DNA from: JANQLU01 sp964434955
GTDB taxonomy: Bacteria > Planctomycetota > Planctomycetia > Pirellulales > Pirellulaceae
Assembly: GCA_964434955.1 (NCBI GenBank)
Contig: CAYSXI010000031.1
Span: forward strand, 1 to 36,848
Reading direction: 5' to 3'
Length of the DNA: 36,848 nucleotides
Shown here piece after piece: positions 27,301-34,817 of this stretch. Within the stretch, counting starts at the first letter, position 1. Each line of letters begins with the position of its first letter. Under the pieces are notes generated by a model that was given only the letters and a program-made list of their open reading frames with translations, made no database searches and was not told where the DNA came from. Both the position numbers and the translations under genes were made by a program.

Positions 27301-28678
27301 AAACCCTCAGGCCTTTGCTTCCATCGCGGTCACCCACAACCGGGTCGCCAGTTGCGGTCCAGGGAATACAATCGAAATTCGCGAGCCTTCAACGTGGAAA
27401 TTAATTCATCGACTTGAGGGGCACTCTGACTCCATCGAACAAATCGCGTTCCGTCGAAGTCGACCAACCGCCGAAAATTCAGAAACATCGGGTACCGATG
27501 ATTGGAACGTGGTTTCGCTGAGCCGAGACGATTCGCTCCGATTTTGGAACGCGGACGGTGTTGAGTTGAGAAAACTTCCGGTGGAAACGGGCGTGATCGG
27601 GTTTTCGGTGGACCCGAAAAATGAATTCATCGCGCTCAAGGTAATCAGTCGCTTCATCCGGCTTTGCGATATCAAATCGGGAAAAACGCTCGCGTATTTT
27701 GCGGATTGTTTTTCGTCGTACTACCAATGGAAACATCAGGCAACATTTAGTCGGGATGGGAACAAGTTTTACTTCGCCCACGATAGTTTGATCGAATTCG
27801 ATCGTGAGTTGCTCGAGGAAGGACGACGAACGGGCCACCAGATTGGACAGTACGAAGTCATCGAGCCCGGATTCAGTTTGCTGGATATTTTCGGGATGTC
27901 GCTTAGCCCCAACGGTCAGTGGCACGCTTGTGGGGGCCATGATCGCCATGTCTATGTGCGCGACCGCCATTTGTCTGCGATTAATAAAGTTCTTGGCGGA
28001 TTCAGCGGCCAGATCTGGTGCGTGGAATTCAGTCCGGATTCGAAAACCATCGCAATTGGCAGTGAACGTGATGGAAAGGGCGAGTTGTCGATTTGGAATA
28101 CAACGACATGGCAGTGCATTCGGCGCCTGCCCTTCGGAACCAAACTTGTGTCGGCGATCAGCTGGCATCCCAAACTTCCGCTGATGGCCGTCAGCAATTT
28201 CGACGGCAGCGCCGCTTTGCTCGAGACGGAAGGATTTGAAGTTTGCCAGGAATTATTGGGCGGTGGCGCGGCAACCATGCACATCGAGTTCAACAAATCG
28301 GGAACCTATCTGATTGCCGCGAGGACTTCCAAGGGAATCGTTGCCTGGCCCATCAACTCGCGTGCGCGTTTCGATCGAAACGACTTGGTTGGGACTCCCA
28401 TTCCGATTTCCGACCCGGGCGAAATGGTTTGGGGCGTGTCCTTCATGCCGAGCGAAAAACAGATCGCAAGCGTTGCCGAGTCTGGCAAAATCCGCATTTA
28501 CACTTTTCCCGCCTGCGAACCCCTGGTTACCTTGAACAGTGGCAAGGCAAGACTGCGGCGCGTCGCGTTCACCGAAGATGAAAAACTGATGGTCGTATCG
28601 GCTTATTCGGCTTCCGGTCAGATTTGGCGCTTGGACAAGTTGAGAGAAAAGCTCAAGTCACTTGGATTGGACTGGTAG
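24320..28678 (+). CDS. Giant membrane Ser/Thr kinase with WD40-like repeats
   Basis: The product has 1452 residues from GTG 24320 (AAGGG about six bases upstream). An N-terminal helical segment (about 25-130) precedes a complete Hanks kinase: glycine loop GEGGFATVYKA (162-172), Lys184, HRDIKPGN (275-282), DFG (295-297), and SPE in the activation segment (322-324). The juxtamembrane part is followed by one transmembrane helix (about 440-462, ALASTLFASFLLILTISVVSF). The rest, about 980 residues, is repeated beta strands with WD40 character (for example LVSAISWHPKLPLMAVSNFDGSAALLETEG and IWCVEFSPDSKTIAIGSERDG), enough for two seven-bladed propellers. The propellers face the outside or periplasm and probably sense or bind a partner. 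It is co-transcribed with the sigma gene and probably acts on it. Confidence 0.93.
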   Translation: MAGDAKVNEPEKERRSASNREPSSTFELDALVDRLLDEQRKFIVAKSDGKTDAGWATAEDYLQRYPQLRDAPDRVIDLIYNEFLLATELANADDSTPPDANEYLARFPQYADSLENQFQFFEGFQSGILGEEPDAPDPTRNELSSIVDEQGEPRFELLAKLGEGGFATVYKARDHKLKRFVAIKISKSAIDPGSKQAQRFAREAESAARLSHPAIVSVFEYSNADGRPFIVEQLMEGGSLAEKLNRGRVNTQDAVQWMIALCDSIDYAHQFGVVHRDIKPGNILFDRERRPYVADFGLASISESDLTITQQGDLLGTPAYMSPEQARGGPETGPLSDVYSLGVVLYQLICGRLPFEGRSNAVLQQAIAIEPPAPRSHDSHVPVDLQTICLKAMAKSPSERYVSAREMGDDLRRFQFHEPIKARPIGPVGKAWRFCRRQPALASTLFASFLLILTISVVSFLRIADQRDMYRAERDRANRELYQSLIANAESNIRSKQTGWNQKTLDALGQASEIDIPDKDVSRLRELMIEAIADTSPRFEIEFESPGHESSVEVLAADDQARFLAVARADGSLKLHGRNLNKVLMTLETASKAPMNLLAFDPSGKTLFGLQEGQLFVWDIERTKSDPDNLLLPKRATRFSNVETFAVSGSSLIAIAIRGSGVSIHPIKDGQIAESIATFETFGASVNAMDFTFNSEHIAVALSNSVNGLWTANSGIMVGKQITREPVKQLVAKNLSAVFTDFVSHNCESWQFEGALSTSELWSSPLIRLGNCRHGTIGVTRGGMLVLLSDIGGAAQTRSSSLGEITSLATNENLESIFVGYRDGRVRRWTLQRSELVSNSVGGVVGELGSDRNMIWTPSHRISIDDQNKTSIEVVERKHMHSLHTGQKTGLIVWAHGSDLLTRNPGGITRRRTSAMRSNIERVAVSPNEKYIAAHSADGMLAVWQLPEFTKVAEFIERHPLALELTGSHVLIANSKGTYARSILGKDDIHWLSANPQAFASIAVTHNRVASCGPGNTIEIREPSTWKLIHRLEGHSDSIEQIAFRRSRPTAENSETSGTDDWNVVSLSRDDSLRFWNADGVELRKLPVETGVIGFSVDPKNEFIALKVISRFIRLCDIKSGKTLAYFADCFSSYYQWKHQATFSRDGNKFYFAHDSLIEFDRELLEEGRRTGHQIGQYEVIEPGFSLLDIFGMSLSPNGQWHACGGHDRHVYVRDRHLSAINKVLGGFSGQIWCVEFSPDSKTIAIGSERDGKGELSIWNTTTWQCIRRLPFGTKLVSAISWHPKLPLMAVSNFDGSAALLETEGFEVCQELLGGGAATMHIEFNKSGTYLIAARTSKGIVAWPINSRARFDRNDLVGTPIPISDPGEMVWGVSFMPSEKQIASVAESGKIRIYTFPACEPLVTLNSGKARLRRVAFTEDEKLMVVSAYSASGQIWRLDKLREKLKSLGLDW

Positions 28679-28739
28679 GCATTCCGATATTTGCAGGCCC
28701 CTTCCAATTGTCGGCCTCAACTCAGTGTAACGGCAAGGT

Positions 28740-29648
28740 TCAATTCTCGTAAAAGCGATTGCATAAATGGTGCGCCAATTCATCAATCCGTTCCCGACTT
28801 TCCAGGTTCTCCAGAAGCGATTCTGGAATTCCGCTGACGCCGACATGGGCCCCGCACATTGCGCCTGTCATGGCGGCAAGCGTATCCACGTCATCGCCTT
28901 GCCCGATTGCACGGCTAATTGCCCCTGCAAAATCCTGCGGTGAATCGGCAAAACAAATAATTGACGTAACCACGCTTCGGTGGGCTTCAATCGCGTTTCC
29001 AAACGAAGCCAAACTTTGAAAGGGACTGAGCGATCGCGCTAGTTCGAGTTGCCAACGAAACTCCTCTTCGATTTCATGCTGCATTAGAAAATCAAGCAGT
29101 TCATTGCGATTCAATCGCTCAGTCGCACACGCGAAAGAGACAGCCAACGCAACCAACCTGGCACCTGCGATACCGATCGGATGCGTATGGGTAGGCAGAG
29201 ACGACAAGGTGGCCTGTTGCTTCAACTTTTCGACATCGGAGTAAAAAGCGAGCCCCACCGGGGCCACCCGCATCGCGGCTCCGTTTCCCAACGAACCTTG
29301 CCCATTGAAACTGTTTTTCGCCAGTTTTGCCCAATCTTCGTTTTTGATGATGGCTTCGATGACTTTTCTGGCGCTTTGTCCATAGCCGCGTTCCGGATGA
29401 TAATTTTGTCCAAATCGCCAGGCAAGTTTTTCCTGGATTATCTCGCCATCTTCGCTCAAAGCTTCGGCGACTCCGAACATCATTTCCGTGTCGTCGGTAT
29501 AGCAAAGTTTTTTTTGTTCAAGGTTTTGGACGATTTGATCAGCGGGTCCAAGTTCCCGGATCAAGTCAGGCGGCAATCCTTCGTAAGGTGCCCCTAGCGA
29601 ATCTCCGACCGCCAAACCCAGCAAACAACCGCGGAATTTTTCCAGCAT
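28740..29648 (-). CDS. ADP-ribosylglycohydrolase (ARH/DraG family)
   Basis: The product removes ADP-ribose from proteins or small molecules using a dinuclear magnesium centre. From ATG 29648 it has 302 residues, the family length; a TTG four codons upstream is possible. Family landmarks: RGCLLGLAVGDSLGAPYEG at the N-terminus, metal-binding TDDTEM (about 51-56), NGAAMRVAPVGL (about 128-139), HTHPIGIAGARLVALAV, and the C-terminal metal motif IGQGDDVDTLAAMTGAMCGAHVG (canonical GGDTDT reads GDDVDT here). It is divergent from the small selenoprotein-like gene and converges with the giant kinase. The substrate is not known, and there is no ADP-ribosyltransferase next to it. Confidence 0.92.
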   Translation of the reverse strand: MLEKFRGCLLGLAVGDSLGAPYEGLPPDLIRELGPADQIVQNLEQKKLCYTDDTEMMFGVAEALSEDGEIIQEKLAWRFGQNYHPERGYGQSARKVIEAIIKNEDWAKLAKNSFNGQGSLGNGAAMRVAPVGLAFYSDVEKLKQQATLSSLPTHTHPIGIAGARLVALAVSFACATERLNRNELLDFLMQHEIEEEFRWQLELARSLSPFQSLASFGNAIEAHRSVVTSIICFADSPQDFAGAISRAIGQGDDVDTLAAMTGAMCGAHVGVSGIPESLLENLESRERIDELAHHLCNRFYEN

Positions 29649-29951
29649 GACTCGTTCCAAGGAATGTTGATCAGATTAATTTTGATTTTCGAGGTATGAA
29701 GTTCTTGTTTGCAACTAGTTGTTTATTGACGAATTCTTGCGCCATTTATCAAGCTGGGAAGCGAAATCGTCGATTTTTGGTAGTTTAAGGGGTTAAATTT
29801 GACAAATTTCTGAAACTTCCACCAATAACAGGTGGTCGTTCCCGAAATATTGGCGGAAAATGCGCCCCACGCATTTTCTAACGCGAATTGTTTGGCTATG
29901 ATTTCTCATAGGTTTGGTTACTTATTTTTAATCTCAAGGAGAGATTCCAAA
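29649..29951. other. Regulatory gap between divergent ADP-ribosylglycohydrolase and the TGA-containing gene
   Basis: AT-rich, no gene. It contains a perfect 9-bp inverted repeat (29856-29878) and a TATGAT box at 29897-29902 that could be a -10 element; no good -35 is found at 17 bases. Confidence 0.55.
29856..29878. promoter_or_regulatory. Perfect 9-bp inverted repeat upstream of the TGA-containing gene
   Basis: GAAAATGCG (29856-29864) and CGCATTTTC (29870-29878) are separated by CCCCA. The dyad lies about 73 bases before the ATG and just upstream of a TATGAT box (29897-29902), where a repressor or activator operator would sit. It lacks the T-run of a terminator. Confidence 0.5.
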
Positions 29952-30332
29952 ATGAAAAAGCTATTGGCTATGCTCATGATTCTTGGTTTGGTTGCTGCCA
30001 TCGGTTGTGGTGGTGGAGACGACAAGAAAGACGACAAAAAAGACGACAAAAAAGATGACAAGAAAGACAAAACGAGCCAAGTCGAAGACGCTGGCTACAA
30101 GCTTGTTTCTCTTGACGTCCCAAACATGGTTTGAGGCAGTTGTGCAACCTCGGTCCGAGGTGACTTGGAAAAGCTTGATGGGATTGATGTAGATTCAATC
30201 GAAACAAGTGCTGGTCCCAAGAACGCAACGTGCAGCTTCAGGATTGCCGAATCGAATGAGGATTTCGAAGCTAAGTTAACCGAGCTTGCGAAAGATAATG
30301 AGCACTTAGCAGGTTTCAAAGTCAAGAAGTAA
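29952..30332 (+). CDS. Candidate selenoprotein: HMA/MerP-like metal-binding lipoprotein with in-frame TGA (UxxC)
   Basis: Read conventionally the gene stops at TGA 30132-30134 after 60 codons. In the same frame it continues 65 codons to TAA at 30330-30332, giving 126 residues with TGA at position 61. It starts at ATG 29952 with AAGGAGAG (29935-29942) upstream. Layout: lipoprotein signal ending AAIGC (Cys19), a charged DDKK linker (23-40), then an HMA-type ferredoxin-like fold: strand YKLVSLDV, metal loop PNMV-U-GSC, helix ATSVRGDLEKLDG, strands IDVDSIETSAG and NATCSFRIAES, helix FEAKLTELAKD. The TGA falls exactly at the first Cys of the MxCxxC motif. A SECIS-like hairpin follows. Selenocysteine is the best reading; a Cys-to-stop mutation or base-call error is the alternative. 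It probably binds a soft metal or acts as a thiol/selenol redox protein at the membrane. Confidence 0.8.
30132..30161 (+). promoter_or_regulatory. UGA plus candidate bacterial SECIS hairpin
   Basis: After TGA (30132-30134) come 17 bases, then GGTC (30152-30155) in the loop of a perfect 6-bp hairpin: ACCTCG (30147-30152) with CGAGGT (30156-30161). Bacterial SECIS elements are short hairpins inside the coding region just after UGA, with a G (usually GGUC or GU) at the start of the apical loop and 16-37 bases from UGA; this fits all three. Confidence 0.65.
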
Positions 30333-30358
30333 TTTTTGACTCCTGATAAGCATAAATG

Positions 30359-30387
30359 ACCCGGAGCTTTGGCTTCGGGTTTTTTTG
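30359..30387 (+). terminator. Intrinsic terminator after the TGA-containing gene
   Basis: ACCCGGAGC pairs with GCTTCGGGT (one G-T) around TTTG, followed by eight T. It lies 27 bases after the TAA at 30332 and over 220 after the TGA, which supports the gene ending at the TAA. Confidence 0.92.
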
Positions 30388-30642
30388 TGCGCTAATTGAT
30401 AACGTGCACCTGGTTGATAAAGTGCACCTGGTTGATAACGTGCACCCGGTTAATATTGTGCAGCTGGTTGATCGCGTCCAGCTGGAAGCTGGTTTCAGGC
30501 CAAGAGACATTTTGGTTGGTGAACTGGCTCAATTGTTCCGTTTGACCCTATTCCCGCCGGACCCGTTGCCAGTTTCAACACACGAAAATTCGCCGAGTTC
30601 ACCGGCCGAAATGCCATCCGCCGAATTGGGCTGCAGCGGCTC
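30388..30642. other. Gene-free gap with tandem repeats before uridine kinase stop
   Basis: It contains the 18-bp tandem repeat (30396-30485) and then sequence with no recognised gene. A plus-strand frame through the repeat (30356-30667) begins inside the terminator and codes LVDNVH-type repeats; it is not called. Confidence 0.6.
30396..30485. repeat. 18-bp tandem repeat, five copies
   Basis: Units of TTGATAACGTGCACCTGG start at 30396, 30414, 30432, 30450 and 30468, with increasing divergence along the array. The first three carry the palindrome GTGCAC. Confidence 0.95.
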
Positions 30643-31263
30643 TTATGGCCGTGATTTGCTGACATAGCGAGCCACCAGCTCGATCGCTTTTCGATTCTCC
30701 CCACCGTGGAGCACGCAAAAGTCTGCGTTTTGTTTGGAAGGCAAAACGAACTCGTAAAACATCGGCCGAACCGAGTTTTCCAGTTGATCGATTACGGATT
30801 CCGGGCTTCGTCCCCGTTTCACAATATCGCGCCGCATTCGACGGCAAAAACAGGATTCCAGATCAACATCCACGTAAATGGCAAGATCGAGACGTTTCCG
30901 AATTTCCGGGTCGTGAAGGATCAAAATTCCTTCAAGCACCAGGACATCACAAGGCTCCACGTTGCGCGCTTCGTCTTTCCGATTGTGCACGGAAAAATCG
31001 TACTGCGGTACGGCGACCCCCTGCCCTTTCTTAAGCTGATCCAGTTGTGCCACCAAAAGGCTATGCTCGAGCGCATCCGGATGGTCGTAATTCACCAAAT
31101 TTCTTTCTTCCAAAGTCAAATCATTCTGACAAAGGTAGTAGGCGTCTTCCGAAATGGAATCAATCGAAAGATGCGAACACTCTTCCCGGACGCGAGCGAG
31201 CAAATTCTTGCAAAACAGACTTTTGCCGGACCCGGAAGCTCCAGCAATCCCGATAATGATCAT
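30643..31263 (-). CDS. udk: Uridine kinase
   Basis: The enzyme phosphorylates uridine (and cytidine) to the monophosphate in pyrimidine salvage, cytoplasmic. The product has 206 residues, the family length. The Walker A loop is GIAGASGSGKS at the N-terminus. It continues with ISEDAYYLCQNDLTLEERNLVNYDHPDALEHSLL, the substrate-binding region (normally D-x-Y-Y and N-Y-D-H-P-D-A), QYDFSVHNR, and VLVLEGILIL with the acidic residue. The lid has RRMRRDIVKRGRS. AGGA lies about six bases before the ATG at 31263. It is divergent from the FHA-GAF-phosphatase gene. PRK-family relatives are possible, but the NYDHPDA and Y-D-F-S motifs favour Udk. Confidence 0.92.
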   Translation of the reverse strand: MIIIGIAGASGSGKSLFCKNLLARVREECSHLSIDSISEDAYYLCQNDLTLEERNLVNYDHPDALEHSLLVAQLDQLKKGQGVAVPQYDFSVHNRKDEARNVEPCDVLVLEGILILHDPEIRKRLDLAIYVDVDLESCFCRRMRRDIVKRGRSPESVIDQLENSVRPMFYEFVLPSKQNADFCVLHGGENRKAIELVARYVSKSRP

Positions 31264-31441
31264 GAAAGTCCTAAACTTTGGTGTTATTATTCCGCATTCA
31301 GTTCGTTCCTTCGGCCGAATGAGTTGCTTGTCATTGACCGCTCGAATTGGATCAAACTAAAATTTATAGGTCAACGTATACATCCTTGTTTGAAAATTTT
31401 TGTTCAATCGGAACGGCTCGAACCGTTCCTTGTAGCCCCGA

Positions 31442-33124
31442 ATGCCATTCTTATTGACCCAGGATCAGTCAGGCCTTAATCAGCGAATCCAGATAGAATC
31501 GGAAACGGTGGTTATCGGTCGCCATCCCGACTGCCAGGTCGTCATTGAAGACAGCTCGGTGAGTCGCAAGCATGCTCACATCGTCAAGGTCGACGGCAAT
31601 TTTGTGCTCGAAGACCTTGATAGTCGAAATGGCACCAGCATCAACAATCAGACGGTCCATCAACCGACCCGACTGAATGATGGTGATCTAATCAAAATTT
31701 GCGACGAGGTGTTCATGTTTCACATGGACGCCATCGGAACCGCCCGGAAACCTCGCGGAACGATTGAGCATCCCAACCTGCTGGCCAATGGGAGTTCGAT
31801 CACCCTGGAAGATGATGACGAGGGCATGTCGTCCATCATGTCCCAGATTGATCTTCAATCGCATCAGTCTGCGGTTCTCGTCAGTCCGGAGAAGAAACTA
31901 AACGCGTTGATGAACATCACGCGGACGTTGGGGGTGTCAATCGACCTCAACGTCGTCTTTCCCAAAGTTCTGGACTTCGTTCTGGAGTTATTTGTCAACG
32001 CCGATCGTGCTTCCATTGTTTTGGCCGATGAAGAGGGTAACCCCAAACCCATTGCGATGAAGATTCGCAATCCCAATGATGACGAGAAAATCCGAATCAG
32101 CCGCACGATTTTCAAGCATGTGATGAAAACGCGTCAGGCCTTGCTTAGCAGTGACGCGGCCGAGGACGAACGTTTTGACTTGAGCCAGAGCATCACCGAT
32201 TTCAGAATCCGCTCCATCATGTGTGCACCGCTGGTTGACGCCGAACAAAAGGCCATCGGGATATTGCAGTTGGATACGCTGCGGCGAAGCGTTGCGTTTA
32301 CGGATGAAGACCTCGAGCTTTTGGTCACGGTCGCGATTCAATCGGGTCTGGCCATCGACAATGCCCGCAATCATGAAAAAGTCATCGAGCAATTGGACGT
32401 CCAGCGCGACTTGGAACTGGCCAATGAAGTCCAACGAAGGCTGCTGCCCGCCCGCCGTCCAAAACATGAAGACTATTCATTCTTCGACTATTACCGTCCA
32501 GCCCACCACGTTGGTGGTGACTATTTTGATTATATCCAACTGGATGAAAACAGGACCGCAGTGATCGTGGCGGACGTGGTTGGGCATGGAATTGCCGCTG
32601 CACTATTGATGGCCAAGCTTTCGGCGGAAGTTCGTTTTGCCCTGGCCACGTGCAACACGGCCAGTGAAGCCGTCCGCAATTTGAACAGCGCCATCGAAGA
32701 CTTGAACCTTGATCGATTCGTGACCATGGTGCTGGTCTTGCTTGACCGTAACAGCCATCAACTTACCGTCGTGAATGCAGGGCACATGCAACCGATTGTG
32801 CTCCGTTCTGGTGGAGAAGTCTTTCGACCGGATGACCGACTTTCGGATGTTCCCATTGGGATCCTCGATTCGGCTGACTTTCCGGAATATACGATCGACG
32901 TCGAGGAAGGTGATTCGGTTCTGCTCTACACGGACGGTGTCAACGAAAGCATGGATCGCGATGGCAAGCAGTATGGTGTGGATCGAATGATCGATCGAAT
33001 GAAGGACGCCGAAGAAAAAACTCCCGAATCGATCACCGAAAACATCATTTCGGATCTGAAAGTTCACATTGGCGAAGAAAGCCAGTTTGATGATATCTGC
33101 GTTGTTACTTTCCGCCGCGGGTAA
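31442..33124 (+). CDS. FHA-GAF-PP2C (SpoIIE/RsbU-type) signalling phosphatase
   Basis: The product has 560 residues and three domains. FHA (about 1-95; GRHPD at 26-30, SSVSRKHAHI, DSRNGTSIN) binds phosphothreonine, possibly on targets of Hanks kinases. GAF (about 150-310; NVVFPKVLDFVLELFVNADRASIVLADEEG) is a small-molecule or protein sensor. The PP2C-like SpoIIE domain (about 330-558) has metal-binding Asp residues in GGDYFDYIQLDE, DVVGHG, LLYTDGVNES and FDDICVVTF. Such proteins dephosphorylate anti-sigma-factor antagonists in partner-switching cascades. No anti-sigma or antagonist gene is next to it, so its partner is elsewhere. There is no strong ribosome site before ATG 31442. Confidence 0.93.
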   Translation: MPFLLTQDQSGLNQRIQIESETVVIGRHPDCQVVIEDSSVSRKHAHIVKVDGNFVLEDLDSRNGTSINNQTVHQPTRLNDGDLIKICDEVFMFHMDAIGTARKPRGTIEHPNLLANGSSITLEDDDEGMSSIMSQIDLQSHQSAVLVSPEKKLNALMNITRTLGVSIDLNVVFPKVLDFVLELFVNADRASIVLADEEGNPKPIAMKIRNPNDDEKIRISRTIFKHVMKTRQALLSSDAAEDERFDLSQSITDFRIRSIMCAPLVDAEQKAIGILQLDTLRRSVAFTDEDLELLVTVAIQSGLAIDNARNHEKVIEQLDVQRDLELANEVQRRLLPARRPKHEDYSFFDYYRPAHHVGGDYFDYIQLDENRTAVIVADVVGHGIAAALLMAKLSAEVRFALATCNTASEAVRNLNSAIEDLNLDRFVTMVLVLLDRNSHQLTVVNAGHMQPIVLRSGGEVFRPDDRLSDVPIGILDSADFPEYTIDVEEGDSVLLYTDGVNESMDRDGKQYGVDRMIDRMKDAEEKTPESITENIISDLKVHIGEESQFDDICVVTFRRG

Positions 33125-33236
33125 ATGCTTCAACCGTTTCCTGGTTGATTGGCATCGGTTACGAACGACGTCCCATGTTGCTTTTAGCTGACCGATTTGG
33201 CAAACCAATGAACCGCGTTGCTTCCAAGTGTCTCGC

Positions 33237-34796
33237 CTACACTTCCCATTGATTCAACGCTTCGGAAATCACTTTGACGATCGGGCCTTTCGCGTCCTGC
33301 GGTGATTCAACACCGCAATGCGAAAAGGCACCAAACTCATCGGAATGGCTCCAGATGATGCCTTGGATGTTGGGGCGAGAAAGGAGCAAGGGCAAAACGG
33401 ATTGCAGGAAATAGGCCCGTTGCTTGACGTTCATTTCACCAAGAATGCCTTGTTGGCGCGGAAGCCGCTTCTCGGTCTCCACCAGGATCTCTGTTTCGGC
33501 GACTGGCATCCGCAGAAACACGAAAAGAGGAAGTCCGAAATGGGACCAAAAATCCAACAATTCCGTCCATTGAGTCGGCTCGCGGATCAGGCTTCCGTTG
33601 GGCCAGTAGTCCAGGTTGATCTCAAGCCCAAGTGCATCGATCCGACAACCGTGGCGTAGCAGGGTGTCTGCGATTTGTAGTGACTGCCCTCCCCCCACGC
33701 TCCATGCGATCCGCTCTCCCCATGGCTGATCGAAACTTACGATGATCGGCATATTCAAGTTTGAGCTCTCGATCATCTGAACGATGTCGATCGTCATATG
33801 CAGCTGTTGCGAAAAAGTCAGGTAGCGGTGACCAATTCCGTTGATTCCGCTTACCGCGTGGATCAGGTCGCATTTTTGGTCTTGCAGCTGATCACAACTT
33901 TGTCTCACCACTTCAAGAATGGCTTGTCGACGTTTTTCGATATGGTCCAGTTCCTGAATCCACTTGGGAAATCCATCGGGTCGAGCACTGATCAGCGGTC
34001 CGGCGATTGCAAATTGATCGTCCTTGCCTTCGCAAAAATCCTTTCGAACCCAAATGTTGTCGGCAACGGTTTCTGCTTCGTCCTGCCGATACAGACAGGA
34101 AAGCCCGGCCGGAACGACGACGGTGTTGACTTGCGAAAAACGGTCCAGAGGCTCATCGGCGCCATTGGATGATTCGATACCGAACAGAATTTTTCTCTTC
34201 GGTTCGTTGTTCTTGCGAAAGTCGCTGACTTGTTTTCCAAACTCGACGGAAAGATCAAGAATCGTGCGAACGCTTTGTTCCAGGCATTCGACCGCGGTAC
34301 CGGACTCTTCACGACCATAGATGGCCGTGGACAAAACGACTTGAGCTTCTTCCACTCGGTCGTTTAGTGGTTGGGGAATCTCCAAACCGCCTTCTTGCCA
34401 ATTACTGAGCTGATTCCGAAGTCGATTCAGGGTCCCGCGAGCAAGCTCGACATCCAGGACAAAAGGCGTTTCCCGTTCCACGATCGTGCCAGTGCCGACA
34501 ACGATCTCCCCAAGATCTCGGAAAGGAAACAAAAGAAACAACCGCCCCGACTGGGCCACGTTTCTTTGAATCACGATTTGATCGGGCGCTCTCGAGTTTT
34601 CGTCTTCAAGATCCGTCGACTGATTCTGGAAAGCAACCAATTCGGCTTTGCAAGGCCAAATGGATCCGTCGAATCCAACCATATGGATCGACGACAGCAC
34701 CCGGTTGGTTGCCAATAACGGGCTTTCAAAATTGAACCGAATCAATCCCATCGACGATGATCGTTTTCTAACGAGAGAACTTGCGGTGGCCGTCAT
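33237..34796 (-). CDS. Glycoside hydrolase family 10-like protein
   Basis: The product has 519 residues from ATG 34796 (an internal ATG at 34751 is an alternative). There is no signal peptide. The N-terminal third is beta-rich (IRFNFESPLLATNRVLSSIHMVGFDGSIWPCKAEL). The C-terminal half resembles a GH10 TIM barrel: IVSFDQPWGERIAWSVGGG, IDALGLEINLDYWPNG, LPLFVFLRMP, IQGIIWSHSDEFGAF. Planctomycete proteins with this layout are often annotated as endo-1,4-beta-xylanase-like. Catalytic Glu residues cannot be assigned with certainty, so activity is uncertain; it may be a cytoplasmic relative or pseudoenzyme. It is divergent from purC, with a terminator-like hairpin in its leader. Confidence 0.6.
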   Translation of the reverse strand: MTATASSLVRKRSSSMGLIRFNFESPLLATNRVLSSIHMVGFDGSIWPCKAELVAFQNQSTDLEDENSRAPDQIVIQRNVAQSGRLFLLFPFRDLGEIVVGTGTIVERETPFVLDVELARGTLNRLRNQLSNWQEGGLEIPQPLNDRVEEAQVVLSTAIYGREESGTAVECLEQSVRTILDLSVEFGKQVSDFRKNNEPKRKILFGIESSNGADEPLDRFSQVNTVVVPAGLSCLYRQDEAETVADNIWVRKDFCEGKDDQFAIAGPLISARPDGFPKWIQELDHIEKRRQAILEVVRQSCDQLQDQKCDLIHAVSGINGIGHRYLTFSQQLHMTIDIVQMIESSNLNMPIIVSFDQPWGERIAWSVGGGQSLQIADTLLRHGCRIDALGLEINLDYWPNGSLIREPTQWTELLDFWSHFGLPLFVFLRMPVAETEILVETEKRLPRQQGILGEMNVKQRAYFLQSVLPLLLSRPNIQGIIWSHSDEFGAFSHCGVESPQDAKGPIVKVISEALNQWEV

Positions 34797-34817
34797 ACCG
34801 CGAGGAAGGGCGTGAAC

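Noticed and set aside
29799..29828. TTGACA-containing sigma-70 promoter before the TGA gene
   Set aside because: TTGACA at 29799-29804 is perfect, but the sequence 17-18 bases later (CCAATAAC) matches the -10 consensus at only about two positions.
29952..30134. A 60-residue lipoprotein ending at the TGA
   Set aside because: It would end in the middle of an HMA metal loop with 65 sensible codons and the terminator still to come.
30356..30667. 103-codon frame with LVDNVH hexapeptide repeats
   Set aside because: It starts inside a terminator and is explained by the 18-bp tandem repeat.
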